The notes beneath the pieces were generated by a model, which was given only the letters and a program-made list of their open reading frames with translations, was not told the DNA's origin and made no database searches. Below, one piece after another: positions 8,676-17,167 of a stretch of 64,000 nt of DNA (positions are counted from its first letter, which is position 1; each line of letters starts with the position of its first letter). The stretch lies in contig NZ_JAAGPD010000001.1 of NCBI RefSeq assembly GCF_017104565.1, positions 868,001-932,000 of the forward strand, written 5' to 3'. This stretch comes from Paraburkholderia sp. Tr-20389 (lineage in GTDB: Bacteria > Pseudomonadota > Gammaproteobacteria > Burkholderiales > Burkholderiaceae). A program made the position numbers and the translations under genes.

Positions 8676-9719
8676 TCACTTGCTGCCGACGACCGCTGCG
8701 CCAGACCGGTAGCGCAGCAAGTGATCCGTGCCGGACTCGGACAGCCAGACTTCTCCCGGCCGGCCCATCATCTGGCGTACGTTCGCGTGCTGGCGCGGCA
8801 GCGCAAACGTCTCGAACCGTTCGGTTCGCGGGTCGAAGCGCACTAGTGCGTTGGCGCTCCATTCGCTGAGCCAGACGATGTCTTTGTCGTCGACGAATAT
8901 CGCATACGCATGAGGATCGGAGCCCGGCAGTTTCCATTCGCGCCACCGATGCGCCGCCGGGTCGAACACGCCCACCTTTCCCGCGTTCCACTCGCTGATC
9001 CAGACGCGTCCTTTCGAATCGGACCATACCCGGCGTGCTCCCTGTTCCGGTGTCGGCGGCTCGATGACTTGCGCCGCGCCGCTCACCGGATCGATGCGGC
9101 CGAGGTAGCTGCCGGCCAGTGAAGCGAAGTACAAGCTGCCGTCAGGGGTGACACAGATTCCATACGCGCCCGGCCCGCGTGGCGCATTGAACACGCGCAT
9201 GCTGCCGCTTCGCGGGTCGAGTTCGCCATAGATTCCGCCTTGTCCGGTAAACCACAGGTGTCCGCGTTTGTCGAAAACGGCCGTGTTCAGGTTGGCGTTC
9301 GGTCGGTCTTCGGGCAACGGGAAGCGCGCGACAGCGAGTGTCTTCGAATCGACGCGTACGATCGCGTTCAGGCCGCCATCCGTAATCCACGCTGCGCCAT
9401 CCGGACCGACGATCACGCCGTGCGGCGCTGAACCGTTGCCGAGCGGGACCCGCTCCGTTTTGCCGCTGCGCGGGTCCAGCCTTCCGACGGCGCCTTGCGC
9501 CTGCGCGGTGTACCAGACGGCGCCGCCGGGCTCCGGCGCGACGTCGTGCGGTGCGCTGCCGGAGGGGACGGCAAACGAATCGAACGAAGGGGACTGCGCC
9601 TGTACTGAACCTGTTGCCAACATCGCGCCAACAAGAATCGACGCGAAATATCGGAACAACCGGGATGCGAAGATTCCGTTCACCGCCGCTGAAGCCGCTG
9701 CGTTTGCGATGTGAATCAC
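8676..9719 (-). CDS. Exported Vgb-like beta-propeller protein (virginiamycin B lyase family)
   Basis: 347 residues from a GTG with a strong GGAGG 5 bases upstream. A long N-terminal signal segment ends near GSVQAQ. The rest is repeated beta-propeller blades with GxVWYTxxxxGxxGRxDPxxG-type units (VWYTAQAQGAVGRLDPRSG, LWFTGQGGIYGELDPRSG, VWISEWNAGKVGVFDP). This repeat style is shared by streptogramin B lyases (Vgb), which cleave the antibiotic ring. Export makes a resistance role unlikely, and many family members are uncharacterised periplasmic proteins. Ligand or substrate is unknown. Confidence 0.85.
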   Translation of the reverse strand: MIHIANAAASAAVNGIFASRLFRYFASILVGAMLATGSVQAQSPSFDSFAVPSGSAPHDVAPEPGGAVWYTAQAQGAVGRLDPRSGKTERVPLGNGSAPHGVIVGPDGAAWITDGGLNAIVRVDSKTLAVARFPLPEDRPNANLNTAVFDKRGHLWFTGQGGIYGELDPRSGSMRVFNAPRGPGAYGICVTPDGSLYFASLAGSYLGRIDPVSGAAQVIEPPTPEQGARRVWSDSKGRVWISEWNAGKVGVFDPAAHRWREWKLPGSDPHAYAIFVDDKDIVWLSEWSANALVRFDPRTERFETFALPRQHANVRQMMGRPGEVWLSESGTDHLLRYRSGAAVVGSK

Positions 9720-10143
9720 GTCCGCCTCCGTAACCAGAATTGGCTTGCACGCTGGTGCCGGCTTATTGTGGCACTAACCGGAAGAATTCTCGGGTTGGGC
9801 GCGGACAAGGGCTGCGCCGAGGTGATTTTCGCGCGGCCAATCCAGCTTCCATTCAGCAGAATCCTTTCGCGACCTGGCGCTCAACACCACTCCTTTCAAC
9901 CCCCACTCATGTGGCGCTATTTTTACTGCTCTCAGCATCTTGCAGTGCAGCTTTTCGACAGCGTCAAAAAGGGCCCGATTAACTTGGGCAAATCGACGAA
10001 AAGAGGCCTAAAAAAAGGCCTATTCGCGATGTACGCGCGCGCGCGCGGTCTATAGAATTTCTTCCCATCTACAGGTTACGCAGCATCACGCGTCCGACAC
10101 CTGTCGGGTCGCTTTCCCACATCGGATTTCCGGTTAATTCAGC
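9720..10143. other. AT-richer intergenic region with a small repeat and a CG-alternating tract
   Basis: About 420 bases between divergent genes. AGGCCT occurs twice around an A6 spacer (10004-10021), forming a potential small hairpin. Immediately after it is GTACGCGCGCGCGCGCG (10031-10047), a 17-base alternating purine-pyrimidine tract of the sort that can adopt Z-DNA. No gene is visible. The promoter of the transposase-like gene presumably lies here. Confidence 0.5.
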
Positions 10144-10872
10144 ATGACACGGCTTGCACGGCACTACGTCCCAGAACAACCGCAGCACGTTATCTTGCAG
10201 GGGCTCTCGGGGCCCGCATTCCTGGACGAAGGAGACTACCTGTACTTCCTCGCCTGCCTGGCAGACGCCGCGCGCGTCGCCGATCTGGCAGTCCATGCGT
10301 GGGTGTTGATGCCCGACGCAGTACAGTTCCTCGTCACGCCTTCCTACGAGTCGAGTGTGGCAATGGCGATGCAGGCTGTCTGCCGTCGCTATGTCGAGAC
10401 CTTCAACCGCCGCCACGGACGCCGAGGTACGATGTGGCGCGGCGGGTACCGGGCAACGGTGATCGAACCCGACCGCTATTTTCTGCTCGCGAGTCAGGTC
10501 ATCGATCAGGCGCCCGTGCGCAACCGCCTTGTCGCCGAGCCGGGAAGCTACCAATGGTCGAGCTACACGCATCACATCGGGCTGCGTGTCGATAGCTTCA
10601 TCAAGGATCATCCGCTCTATCGTGCGCTCGGCGAGACGCCGGTGGCGCGCCAACAGGCTTACCGCGATTTCGGCGCACATCCGCTCGACGAACACGAGGT
10701 CGATAACCTGATGCAGTCGACGCTCAACGGTTGGGTGCTAGGCAGCGCCGCCTATTGCGAGTGGGCGGCACAGACAGCGAACCGGCGTTTGATGCCGCTG
10801 CTGCTACGCGACCGGCCCGCTGCCCAAGGTTCGCGCGACGCGCGCCCTCGCATGCGAGGGCGAATCAAATGA
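10144..10872 (+). CDS. REP-associated tyrosine transposase (RAYT) relative lacking catalytic residues
   Basis: 242 residues. The overall pattern is that of Y1_Tnp/RAYT proteins: an N-terminal HVILQG block, DYLYFLACLADAARVADLAV, HAWVLMP, a long helix with RRHGRRGTMWRGGYRATVIE, and SYQWSSYTHH. In active family members LMTNHVHLL carries the HUH histidines and RYIELNPVRA carries the catalytic Tyr. Here the equivalents are LMPDAVQFL (residues 55-63, both His gone) and QVIDQAPVRN (Val119 instead of Tyr). It is therefore probably a domesticated DNA-binding protein and not a transposase. It ends one base before a strong hairpin. No flanking terminal repeats are seen. Confidence 0.85.
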   Translation: MTRLARHYVPEQPQHVILQGLSGPAFLDEGDYLYFLACLADAARVADLAVHAWVLMPDAVQFLVTPSYESSVAMAMQAVCRRYVETFNRRHGRRGTMWRGGYRATVIEPDRYFLLASQVIDQAPVRNRLVAEPGSYQWSSYTHHIGLRVDSFIKDHPLYRALGETPVARQQAYRDFGAHPLDEHEVDNLMQSTLNGWVLGSAAYCEWAAQTANRRLMPLLLRDRPAAQGSRDARPRMRGRIK

Positions 10873-10899
10873 AAACGAGCAAGGGAACCTTGCTCGTTT
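10873..10899. terminator. Hairpin terminator after the RAYT-like gene
   Basis: A perfect 12-bp stem (AAACGAGCAAGG / CCTTGCTCGTTT) with a GAA loop begins directly after the stop codon. The arms start with AAA and end with TTT, so it can act in both directions between the convergent RAYT-like and alr genes. The T tract is short. Confidence 0.75.
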
Positions 10900-11018
10900 G
10901 AGGGATGCTGCGTCGGGTCAGAGCAGTTCAATGCTCGTGATCGGGTTGGGCATTGCTTTGCCTGGCAGAGCACCGACGAAGTGTCCTGGGCACGATTCAA
11001 TACACTGACATCAGTGCA

Positions 11019-12116
11019 TCACACCTCGACCACTTCTTCGCGAACTCCGGCCTCGACGCTCACCGGCACACGCCGCGCGAGCGCGCACATCAGCTCGTAG
11101 CCGATCGTATTCGACGGTTCGGCCACTTCATCGACCCTGATCTGTTCGCCCCACAGTTCCACCCGCGAGCCGATACCTGCCACAGGGCATGGCGTGAGAT
11201 CGACGGTGAGCATGTCCATCGAAACGCGCCCGACGATGCGCGTGCGTACGCCATCGACCATCACGGGCGTGCCCGCCGGCGCATGGCGTGGATAGCCGTC
11301 CGCGTAGCCGCATGCGACCACGCCGATCGTGATCGCACGATCCGCCGTGAAGGTACGCCCATAACCGATCGTTTCTCCCGCAGCAAGCGTCTGCACACCG
11401 ATGATCCGGCTTTCCAGCGTCATCGCGGCGCGCAGCGACGACCCGTCGATATGGCGCGCGCAACCCGTCGGCGACGCGCCATAGAGAATCGTGCCGGGCC
11501 GGACCCAGTCGCGGTGCGCACGCGGATGCCACAACACAGCAGCCGAGTTCGACAGCGAGCGCGTGCCGGGCAGATCTCGCGTAGCGGCATCGAATTCATC
11601 GATCTGCCAGTCGATTTCGCCATCGTCGGCATTCGCGAAGTGGCTCATCAAACCGATCGAACCGATGGCCGGGACAGCCGACGCACGCTCCCACGCATGC
11701 CGGAATTCGTGCGGCCTGAACCCGAGCCGGTTCATACCGGAGTTCATCTTCAACTGAATGTCGATACGCTCGTTCGGCCTTGCAGCCTTCAGCAAATCGA
11801 GTTGTTCGTTGCAGTGAATGGTGACCGTCAAACGATGGCGGTCCGCAATCTCCACATCGCCGGGCTCGAAAATCCCTTCGAGCAACAACACGGGTTTCGT
11901 CCAGCCGCGTTCGCGCACGCGCACGGCTTCATCGAGATCGAGCAACGCGATACCGTCCGCTTCCGCGAGCGCCGGATAGATGCGCTCGATACCGTGACCA
12001 TAGCCATTCGCCTTGATCACGGCCCACACGCGCGACTGCGCCGCCGTGCGCTTGACCAGCCGCAGGTTGTGCCGGACAGCATCGAGATGAATGCGCGCGG
12101 AAATCGGACGAGGCAT
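11019..12116 (-). CDS. alr: Alanine racemase
   Basis: 365 residues, the normal length. A cytoplasmic PLP enzyme that interconverts L- and D-alanine for peptidoglycan. The PLP lysine is in [11 protein letters not shown] near residue 35. The catalytic tyrosine region is TIGYGRTF and [19 protein letters not shown] and [11 protein letters not shown] are conserved phosphate and substrate contacts. GGGAGAACTC precedes the ATG. The gene stands alone, convergent with the RAYT-like gene. Confidence 0.97.
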   Translation of the reverse strand: MPRPISARIHLDAVRHNLRLVKRTAAQSRVWAVIKANGYGHGIERIYPALAEADGIALLDLDEAVRVRERGWTKPVLLLEGIFEPGDVEIADRHRLTVTIHCNEQLDLLKAARPNERIDIQLKMNSGMNRLGFRPHEFRHAWERASAVPAIGSIGLMSHFANADDGEIDWQIDEFDAATRDLPGTRSLSNSAAVLWHPRAHRDWVRPGTILYGASPTGCARHIDGSSLRAAMTLESRIIGVQTLAAGETIGYGRTFTADRAITIGVVACGYADGYPRHAPAGTPVMVDGVRTRIVGRVSMDMLTVDLTPCPVAGIGSRVELWGEQIRVDEVAEPSNTIGYELMCALARRVPVSVEAGVREEVVEV

Positions 12117-12288
12117 GAGTTCTCCCTAGCCGGCGCGCATCCCGGCGCACCGTTATATGTGATTGAAAACAGGAAAGTGCACCATCGTATCGAGCAATTT
12201 GTAGTGTTTGTTAATGTATTTTCGCGATTTTTTGGTCGCATAACCTAAGCAACGGACGTGCACGTCAACAGACGCTCGCGCGATGAAG

Positions 12289-13893
12289 TCATCGACCGGC
12301 TTGTGCAGAAGGCCCCGCCACTTCCCCATCGACGAGACGCCATACGCCCAACGGATTGCCTTCCTTCACCGCATCCGGAAGCAGCCCTTCAGGCAGATCC
12401 TGATAGCAGACGGGACGCAGGAAACGGTCGATTGCCGTCGCCCCCACCGACGTGAACATTGCATTCGACGTCGATGGGAACGGGCCGCCATGAACCATCG
12501 CGTGGCACACTTCGACACCCGTCGGGAAGCCATTGGCCAGAATGCGGCCGGCCTTCCGTTCGAGCACCGGCAACAGGCGCTGTGCGTCGGCATGATCTGC
12601 TGCGTCGATCTGAAGCGTCACGGTGAGCTGTCCTTCGATGTGCTCCGCGATCGCGATCAACTCATTGAGATCACGAGCGCGAACCACAACGGATGCCGGC
12701 CCGAACATCTCGGCCTCCAGTTCGGGGGACGCGAGCAGGCGCTGCGCGTCGGTCACATAGAGCGCCGCCTGTGCGGAATTCGCACGCTCACCTGCCGATT
12801 GACCCTGCGCGACGATCGTCACGCCCTGTACGGCGTCGACGTTCTTCGTTCCGGCGCAATACGCTTCGAAGATGCCGGGCGTCAGCATCGTCTGCGCGGG
12901 CTTCCCGGTCAACGCCTCGCCCGCTGCCTTCACGAAACGTTCGAGACCCGGCCCGTCGATGGCAAGTACAACGCCGGGGTTCGTGCAGAACTGGCCCGCT
13001 CCCATCGTCAGAGAATCGACGAACGCACCGCCGATCGCTTCAGCACGGTTTTCGAGCGCTGACGGAAACAGGAATACCGGGTTGATGCTGCTCATCTCCG
13101 CATAGACGGGGATCGGCTCCGGGCGAGCGTTCGCGATGCGCATCAACGCAAGCCCGCCCTGCCGCGAGCCCGTGAAGCCGACTGCCTTGATGACGGGGTG
13201 AGACACGAGCGCTTCGCCGAGCGTGCGACCCGCGCCGAACAGCAGCGAGAAAGTGCCTTCGGGCAAGCCGTTTTCCTTCACGGCTTTCTGGATAGCGCAG
13301 CCAACGAGCTTCGACGTGCCCAGATGTGCGCCATGCGCCTTGACGACGACGGGCGCGCCGGCCGCCAACGCCGATGCCGTGTCGCCTCCCGCAACCGAAA
13401 ACGCCAACGGAAAATTGCTCGCGCCGAATACGGCGACGGGACCGAGCGGTACTTTCGCAAGCCGCAGATCCGCGCGCGGCAAAGGTTGACGCGCGGGCTG
13501 CGCGTGATCGATCGTCGCGCCGAGAAAGTGTCCGTCGTGCACGACTTTGGCAAACAAACGCAACTGTCCAACCGTGCGTGCACGTTCTCCTTGCAGGCGC
13601 TGCAGCGGCAAACCCGTCTCCGCGTGTGCGCGCTCGATCAGTTCATCGCCCAGGTCCAGAATGTTATCGGCGATCGCTTCGAGAAATGCCGCGCGCTTTG
13701 CAAGCGGCACATTGCGATAACTATCGAAAGCCTGCTGTGCCAGCGAAGTCGCGCGCTCGACCTCCGCTGCGCCACCCATGCCGAAGACCGGCTCCGCGAT
13801 CTCCGAATTGCTTGCGGGATTGAATGCCCGCTGTTCGCCCTCGTTCCCGCGCACTGCAGAAAAGCCGATGAGCATGTCGCCCGTGATAGTCAT
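12289..13893 (-). CDS. Aldehyde dehydrogenase, alpha-ketoglutarate semialdehyde dehydrogenase type
   Basis: 534 residues from the ATG of MTITGDMLIG, which has GGAAAT upstream. ALDH features: PLGPVAVFGASNFPLAFS (oxyanion Asn), cofactor-binding APVVVKAHGAH, VGFTGSRQGG, catalytic Glu in YAEMSSINPVF and catalytic Cys in AGQFCTNPG. The atypical AEMSSINP and the C-terminal FPTGVEVCHAMVHGGPFPST are typical of KGSADH enzymes, which convert 2-oxoglutarate semialdehyde to 2-oxoglutarate at the end of sugar-acid or hydroxyproline routes. Its upstream region carries the shared 43-bp element (14278-14320), which links it to the catabolic region. The substrate in this setting is uncertain. Confidence 0.92.
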   Translation of the reverse strand: MTITGDMLIGFSAVRGNEGEQRAFNPASNSEIAEPVFGMGGAAEVERATSLAQQAFDSYRNVPLAKRAAFLEAIADNILDLGDELIERAHAETGLPLQRLQGERARTVGQLRLFAKVVHDGHFLGATIDHAQPARQPLPRADLRLAKVPLGPVAVFGASNFPLAFSVAGGDTASALAAGAPVVVKAHGAHLGTSKLVGCAIQKAVKENGLPEGTFSLLFGAGRTLGEALVSHPVIKAVGFTGSRQGGLALMRIANARPEPIPVYAEMSSINPVFLFPSALENRAEAIGGAFVDSLTMGAGQFCTNPGVVLAIDGPGLERFVKAAGEALTGKPAQTMLTPGIFEAYCAGTKNVDAVQGVTIVAQGQSAGERANSAQAALYVTDAQRLLASPELEAEMFGPASVVVRARDLNELIAIAEHIEGQLTVTLQIDAADHADAQRLLPVLERKAGRILANGFPTGVEVCHAMVHGGPFPSTSNAMFTSVGATAIDRFLRPVCYQDLPEGLLPDAVKEGNPLGVWRLVDGEVAGPSAQAGR

Positions 13894-13982
13894 GCTGATT
13901 TCCTGAACGTGTTCAATGAAGTTGTTGTGCCATGCGCAATTCGATTTCGGCTGCCTCTTCGCCCACATTGACCCAGCCGCTT

Positions 13983-14213
13983 TCAAAGCCAATTCAACGT
14001 TGGCTGAACGACGGAAGGCGGATAGACACACCACGAGCCGTCGTCGTGGCGAAAGAACACAATCGCGAACGTTCCGGACGTGCGCGCCACTTCGACTCTG
14101 ACGACTCGCCACGGCATCGACTTCGACCGGTCCGGCCGCGTGACCCGGAAATGCCCGCCGTTCCCAAACCAGTCCTTGATGAGGACACGAAGGGATTTGC
14201 ACTGACTGCTCAT
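13983..14213 (-). CDS. Small hypothetical protein upstream of the aldehyde dehydrogenase gene
   Basis: 76 residues. The start is placed at MSSQCKSLRVL because GGAGAAGCGT sits directly before this ATG; the frame opens further up. The sequence is a compact beta-rich pattern (WRVVRVEVARTSGTFAIVFF) with several Trp. No known domain. It lies 89 bases upstream of the aldehyde dehydrogenase start and 65 bases downstream of a regulatory element, so both genes are probably co-transcribed. Confidence 0.65.
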   Translation of the reverse strand: MSSQCKSLRVLIKDWFGNGGHFRVTRPDRSKSMPWRVVRVEVARTSGTFAIVFFRHDDGSWCVYPPSVVQPTLNWL

Positions 14214-14277
14214 ACGCTTCTCCGTGCTGTCTCGCTCCATTCGATGTCTTGTCATCATCGTGCGGTGTGTCGGCGCC

Positions 14278-14320
14278 GTCCATTGAAGTTAAAGTCCAAC
14301 GACTTAACCGGAACGTTAAA
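14278..14320 (-). promoter_or_regulatory. Shared 43-bp regulatory element, copy 1
   Basis: On the plus strand: GTCCATTGAA, 16 bases, TTAACC, 4 bases, CGTTAAA. It aligns without gaps to five other copies in this region. It lies just after the stop of the MFS gene and 65 bp upstream of the 76-residue gene start, in the same orientation to the downstream gene as the other copies. Probable LysR-type activator site (inference). Confidence 0.6.
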
Positions 14321-14323
14321 GCG

Positions 14324-15577
14324 CTATCGATGCAAGGTATCGCGCCGCGCCAAGGGTTTGAACAGTCGACTCCACGCGATGCTGACGAGCACCGTCGCGC
14401 ATCCGCCGAGCACCACCGAGCCGATCGCGCCGAATGCCGTCGCCGTGACGCCGGATTCGAATTCACCCAGTTGATTGCTCGCGCCGATGAAGAGCGTGTT
14501 CACGGCCGCGACCCGTCCACGCATAGGGTCCGGTGTTTCGAGCTGAATCAGCGTCTGCCGCACGATCACACTGATCGTGTCGGCGCCGCCGGAAATTGCC
14601 AGCAGCAACAGCGATAGCGGAAACGAGCGTGACACGCCGAATGCGACGATCGCGATTCCATAGACGGCAACCGCAACGAGCAGCTTCTTGCCGACACCGC
14701 TCACCATGGCACGCCGCGACAGCATCAGACCCACACACAGCGCGCCCACGGCGGGCGCGGAGCGCAGCAAGCCCAGACCTTGCGGCCCGACGTGAAGAAT
14801 CTCTTTCGCGTAGACAGGCAGCAATGCCGTCGCACCGCCGAACAGCACCGCGAACAGATCGAGCGAGATGCCGCCTAGCAGCAGCGGATTGCTCCACACG
14901 AAGCGCACGCCGGCGAGCACGGTCTCGGCCGTGACGGGCTCGCGTGGCGGCGCAACGTAGTCGTAGCGGATCAGCGCGTACATCACGGCGCTCACGCAGA
15001 ACACTGCAGCGCAGGTCAGATAGAGCGCGTTGACGCCCGTCGCAAACAAAAGGCCGCCCAGCGCCGGCCCGGCGATCACACACACCTGCTGCACCACCGT
15101 GCTGAGCGCCATCGCGCGCGCGAGCAAGGTCTGCGGAACGAGCATCGGCAGCAACGCCTGCTGCCCCGACATCTGAAACGGGCGGATCGCACCAAGCACG
15201 AGCGAGAGCCCGAGCAACAGGTCGCGTGTCACGACGTGCGTCATCGTCGATACGGCCAGCAGCGCGGCCGTGACGGCCTGGGCCGCAAGACAGACCGCAA
15301 CGATCTGTCCGCGATGCATGCGATCGGCGCAATGGCCTGCTACGAACGTCGTCGCGAGCCCCGGAATGAACTGGAAGAGTCCGACGAGACCGAGATACCA
15401 GGCACTCCCCGTCAGGTCGTACATATGCCAGCTGATCGCGAGCATCAGCATCTGCTGCGCCGTGATGGAGCCGGCGCGCGCTATCAGGAAGCGCGTCAAC
15501 GATGCATGCTGCAGCAAGGGCGCCGTGCCGGCGCGCGCGTCGATCGCCGCCGACGATGAATCGTTGAGACGCGTCAT
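14324..15577 (-). CDS. MFS transporter (MFS_3/EntS-like)
   Basis: 417 residues, about 12 transmembrane helices, inner membrane. The start at MTRLNDSSSAA is chosen because the hydrophobic core begins shortly after and the upstream extension is unlikely coding. FVAGHCADRMHRGQ matches the MFS loop 2-3 motif (G-x-x-x-D-R-x-x-R/G), and RGRVAAVNTLFIGASNQLGEFESG in the second half is typical of MFS_3 proteins. Such proteins often export small molecules. A copy of the 43-bp element sits 127 bp upstream, so it may export or import a pathway compound. Confidence 0.9.
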   Translation of the reverse strand: MTRLNDSSSAAIDARAGTAPLLQHASLTRFLIARAGSITAQQMLMLAISWHMYDLTGSAWYLGLVGLFQFIPGLATTFVAGHCADRMHRGQIVAVCLAAQAVTAALLAVSTMTHVVTRDLLLGLSLVLGAIRPFQMSGQQALLPMLVPQTLLARAMALSTVVQQVCVIAGPALGGLLFATGVNALYLTCAAVFCVSAVMYALIRYDYVAPPREPVTAETVLAGVRFVWSNPLLLGGISLDLFAVLFGGATALLPVYAKEILHVGPQGLGLLRSAPAVGALCVGLMLSRRAMVSGVGKKLLVAVAVYGIAIVAFGVSRSFPLSLLLLAISGGADTISVIVRQTLIQLETPDPMRGRVAAVNTLFIGASNQLGEFESGVTATAFGAIGSVVLGGCATVLVSIAWSRLFKPLARRDTLHR

Positions 15578-15703
15578 GACGATTGCCTGCCTTCCGCGTC
15601 GTGGACGTGCACGTGAGTGTCGAAGATTCTTGTTGGCATAAAACAGATACTGCGGAAGGCAGGCTATGAGAATGCCGCAATCATCGGCATCCGCGCACAA
15701 GCC

Positions 15704-15745
15704 GTCTATTGAATAAAAACGCGCACGTCTTAACCGTCCGGTTAT
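15704..15745 (-). promoter_or_regulatory. Shared 43-bp regulatory element, copy 2
   Basis: Plus strand: GTCTATTGAA, 16 bases, TTAACC, GTCC, GGTTAT. It lies between the end of one MFS gene and 127 bp before the start codon of the next (15577), the same distance as at 23600 and 33899. Confidence 0.7.
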
Positions 15746-15763
15746 AGCGGCGTGCAGACCGGC

Positions 15764-17116
15764 TTACGACTCGTCGTGATATCGACCCGCATCCGCTTCG
15801 AGAATGGGAGCGCTCTGCAAGGCCCGCGGCGGCACGTCGTCGGACGGCTGCTCGTGTCCGCTCATGTTGACTTTCGGCGCCCATTTCCGCTGCAACAAGA
15901 CCACGGTACTGGCGGCACCGAGCAACAGAAAACCGAAAATGGCCAGCATCGGCAGCGTGTAGCTGTGTCCCACATGAAGCAACCAGCCGGACAGACTCGC
16001 CGAAACGCCGCCCGCGAGACTCGTCGCAACCTGCTGCAAGCCCGTATTCAAACCCACCGCCTGCTTCGGAATCAGCGTGAGCTTGACGAGCGCGAGGTTG
16101 TTCGCGGTGACGAGACCCAACAGAGACAAAGAGACGACGTTCCAGAACAACGCCATCTGCGGCGAGCGTGTAAAAGCGCCGATCAGCACCGTCGTGCCGC
16201 CGATGAACCCCGCCACGATGAACGATTTGCGCACGACGACAGCGTCGTGTCCGCGTGCGATCAGGCGGTCCGCTGCGAGCCCTGCGAACGCCGCCACGAT
16301 CGCAATGCCAATGAAACTGAAGAACGTATAGAGCCCCGACTGCCGCAGCGAAAGCCCGCGCTGTTCGACCAGATACGCGGGCATCCACGTCATGCAGTAG
16401 AACGCGAAATAGCTGTAGCAGAAGTTGGTGATCAAACCGCCCCACACCACGGGACTCGACAGCAGATTTCCCAGCGGCACGGCAGCGGCTCGCCGTTTCC
16501 GTGCCGCAAGTTCAGCCTTCGACGGATAGTCGTTGTCGAGCATCAGCTGCCACGGCATCAGCCACACCAGTCCGGCGAGCCCGGTGACGATGAACATCGC
16601 TTTCCATGAACTGACGGCGATCAGCCACGCCGCGATCGGCGCCCCGAGCGCCGGCCCCATCTTCCCGCCGATCGAATAGATGCCGAGCGCTGTGCCCTTA
16701 CGCGTTTCGTCGAAGTTGTTCGCGAGATAACGATAGGTGGCGGGGACCACCACCGCTTCGGCGACGCCGATCAGCAGACGCACGAAAATCAGCGCGGACA
16801 GCGTCGTGACCATGCCCGTTGCCGCCGCCGCGAGACACCACAGCAGGAAACAGATCGAGTAAGGCCACTTCACGCCATAGCGGTCGACCAGCCAGCCCAT
16901 CGGCATCTGCAACAAACCGTAGGACCAGAACATCGCGGAGCCGAGCCAGCCGCGCTCGACGTGCGTCAGCGCGAACTCCTGCACGAAATGATGATCGGCG
17001 AGCGCAGCCGACATGCTCGTCCGGTCCACGAAGGAAATCATCAGCCCGAGCGCGAGCAGCACGAGAATGCCCCAGCGATTCTCCGCCCGCGCCGCCCTGC
17101 TTCGGGTGATCTCCAT
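15764..17116 (-). CDS. MFS transporter, anion:cation symporter (ACS) family
   Basis: 450 residues, 12 predicted transmembrane segments. Family marks: LALGLMISFVDRTSMSAALA in helix 1, WLVDRYGVKWP in the loop 2-3 motif and RLLIGVAEAVVVPATYRYL in helix 4. ACS carriers import organic anions such as hexuronates, phthalate, 4-hydroxybenzoate or tartrate with protons. GGAGACACGCAG precedes the ATG. It is the last gene of a seven-gene operon of catabolic enzymes, so it probably imports the substrate or an analogue. Confidence 0.92.
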   Translation of the reverse strand: MEITRSRAARAENRWGILVLLALGLMISFVDRTSMSAALADHHFVQEFALTHVERGWLGSAMFWSYGLLQMPMGWLVDRYGVKWPYSICFLLWCLAAAATGMVTTLSALIFVRLLIGVAEAVVVPATYRYLANNFDETRKGTALGIYSIGGKMGPALGAPIAAWLIAVSSWKAMFIVTGLAGLVWLMPWQLMLDNDYPSKAELAARKRRAAAVPLGNLLSSPVVWGGLITNFCYSYFAFYCMTWMPAYLVEQRGLSLRQSGLYTFFSFIGIAIVAAFAGLAADRLIARGHDAVVVRKSFIVAGFIGGTTVLIGAFTRSPQMALFWNVVSLSLLGLVTANNLALVKLTLIPKQAVGLNTGLQQVATSLAGGVSASLSGWLLHVGHSYTLPMLAIFGFLLLGAASTVVLLQRKWAPKVNMSGHEQPSDDVPPRALQSAPILEADAGRYHDES

Positions 17117-17167
17117 CTGCGTGTCTCCGATGATTGTTCTGTTTTCTCCGGCGCGATCTTGCGTCGC

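Noticed and set aside
10144-10872. An active IS200/RAYT mobile element
   Set aside because: The catalytic His and Tyr are missing and no flanking element ends or target repeats are visible.
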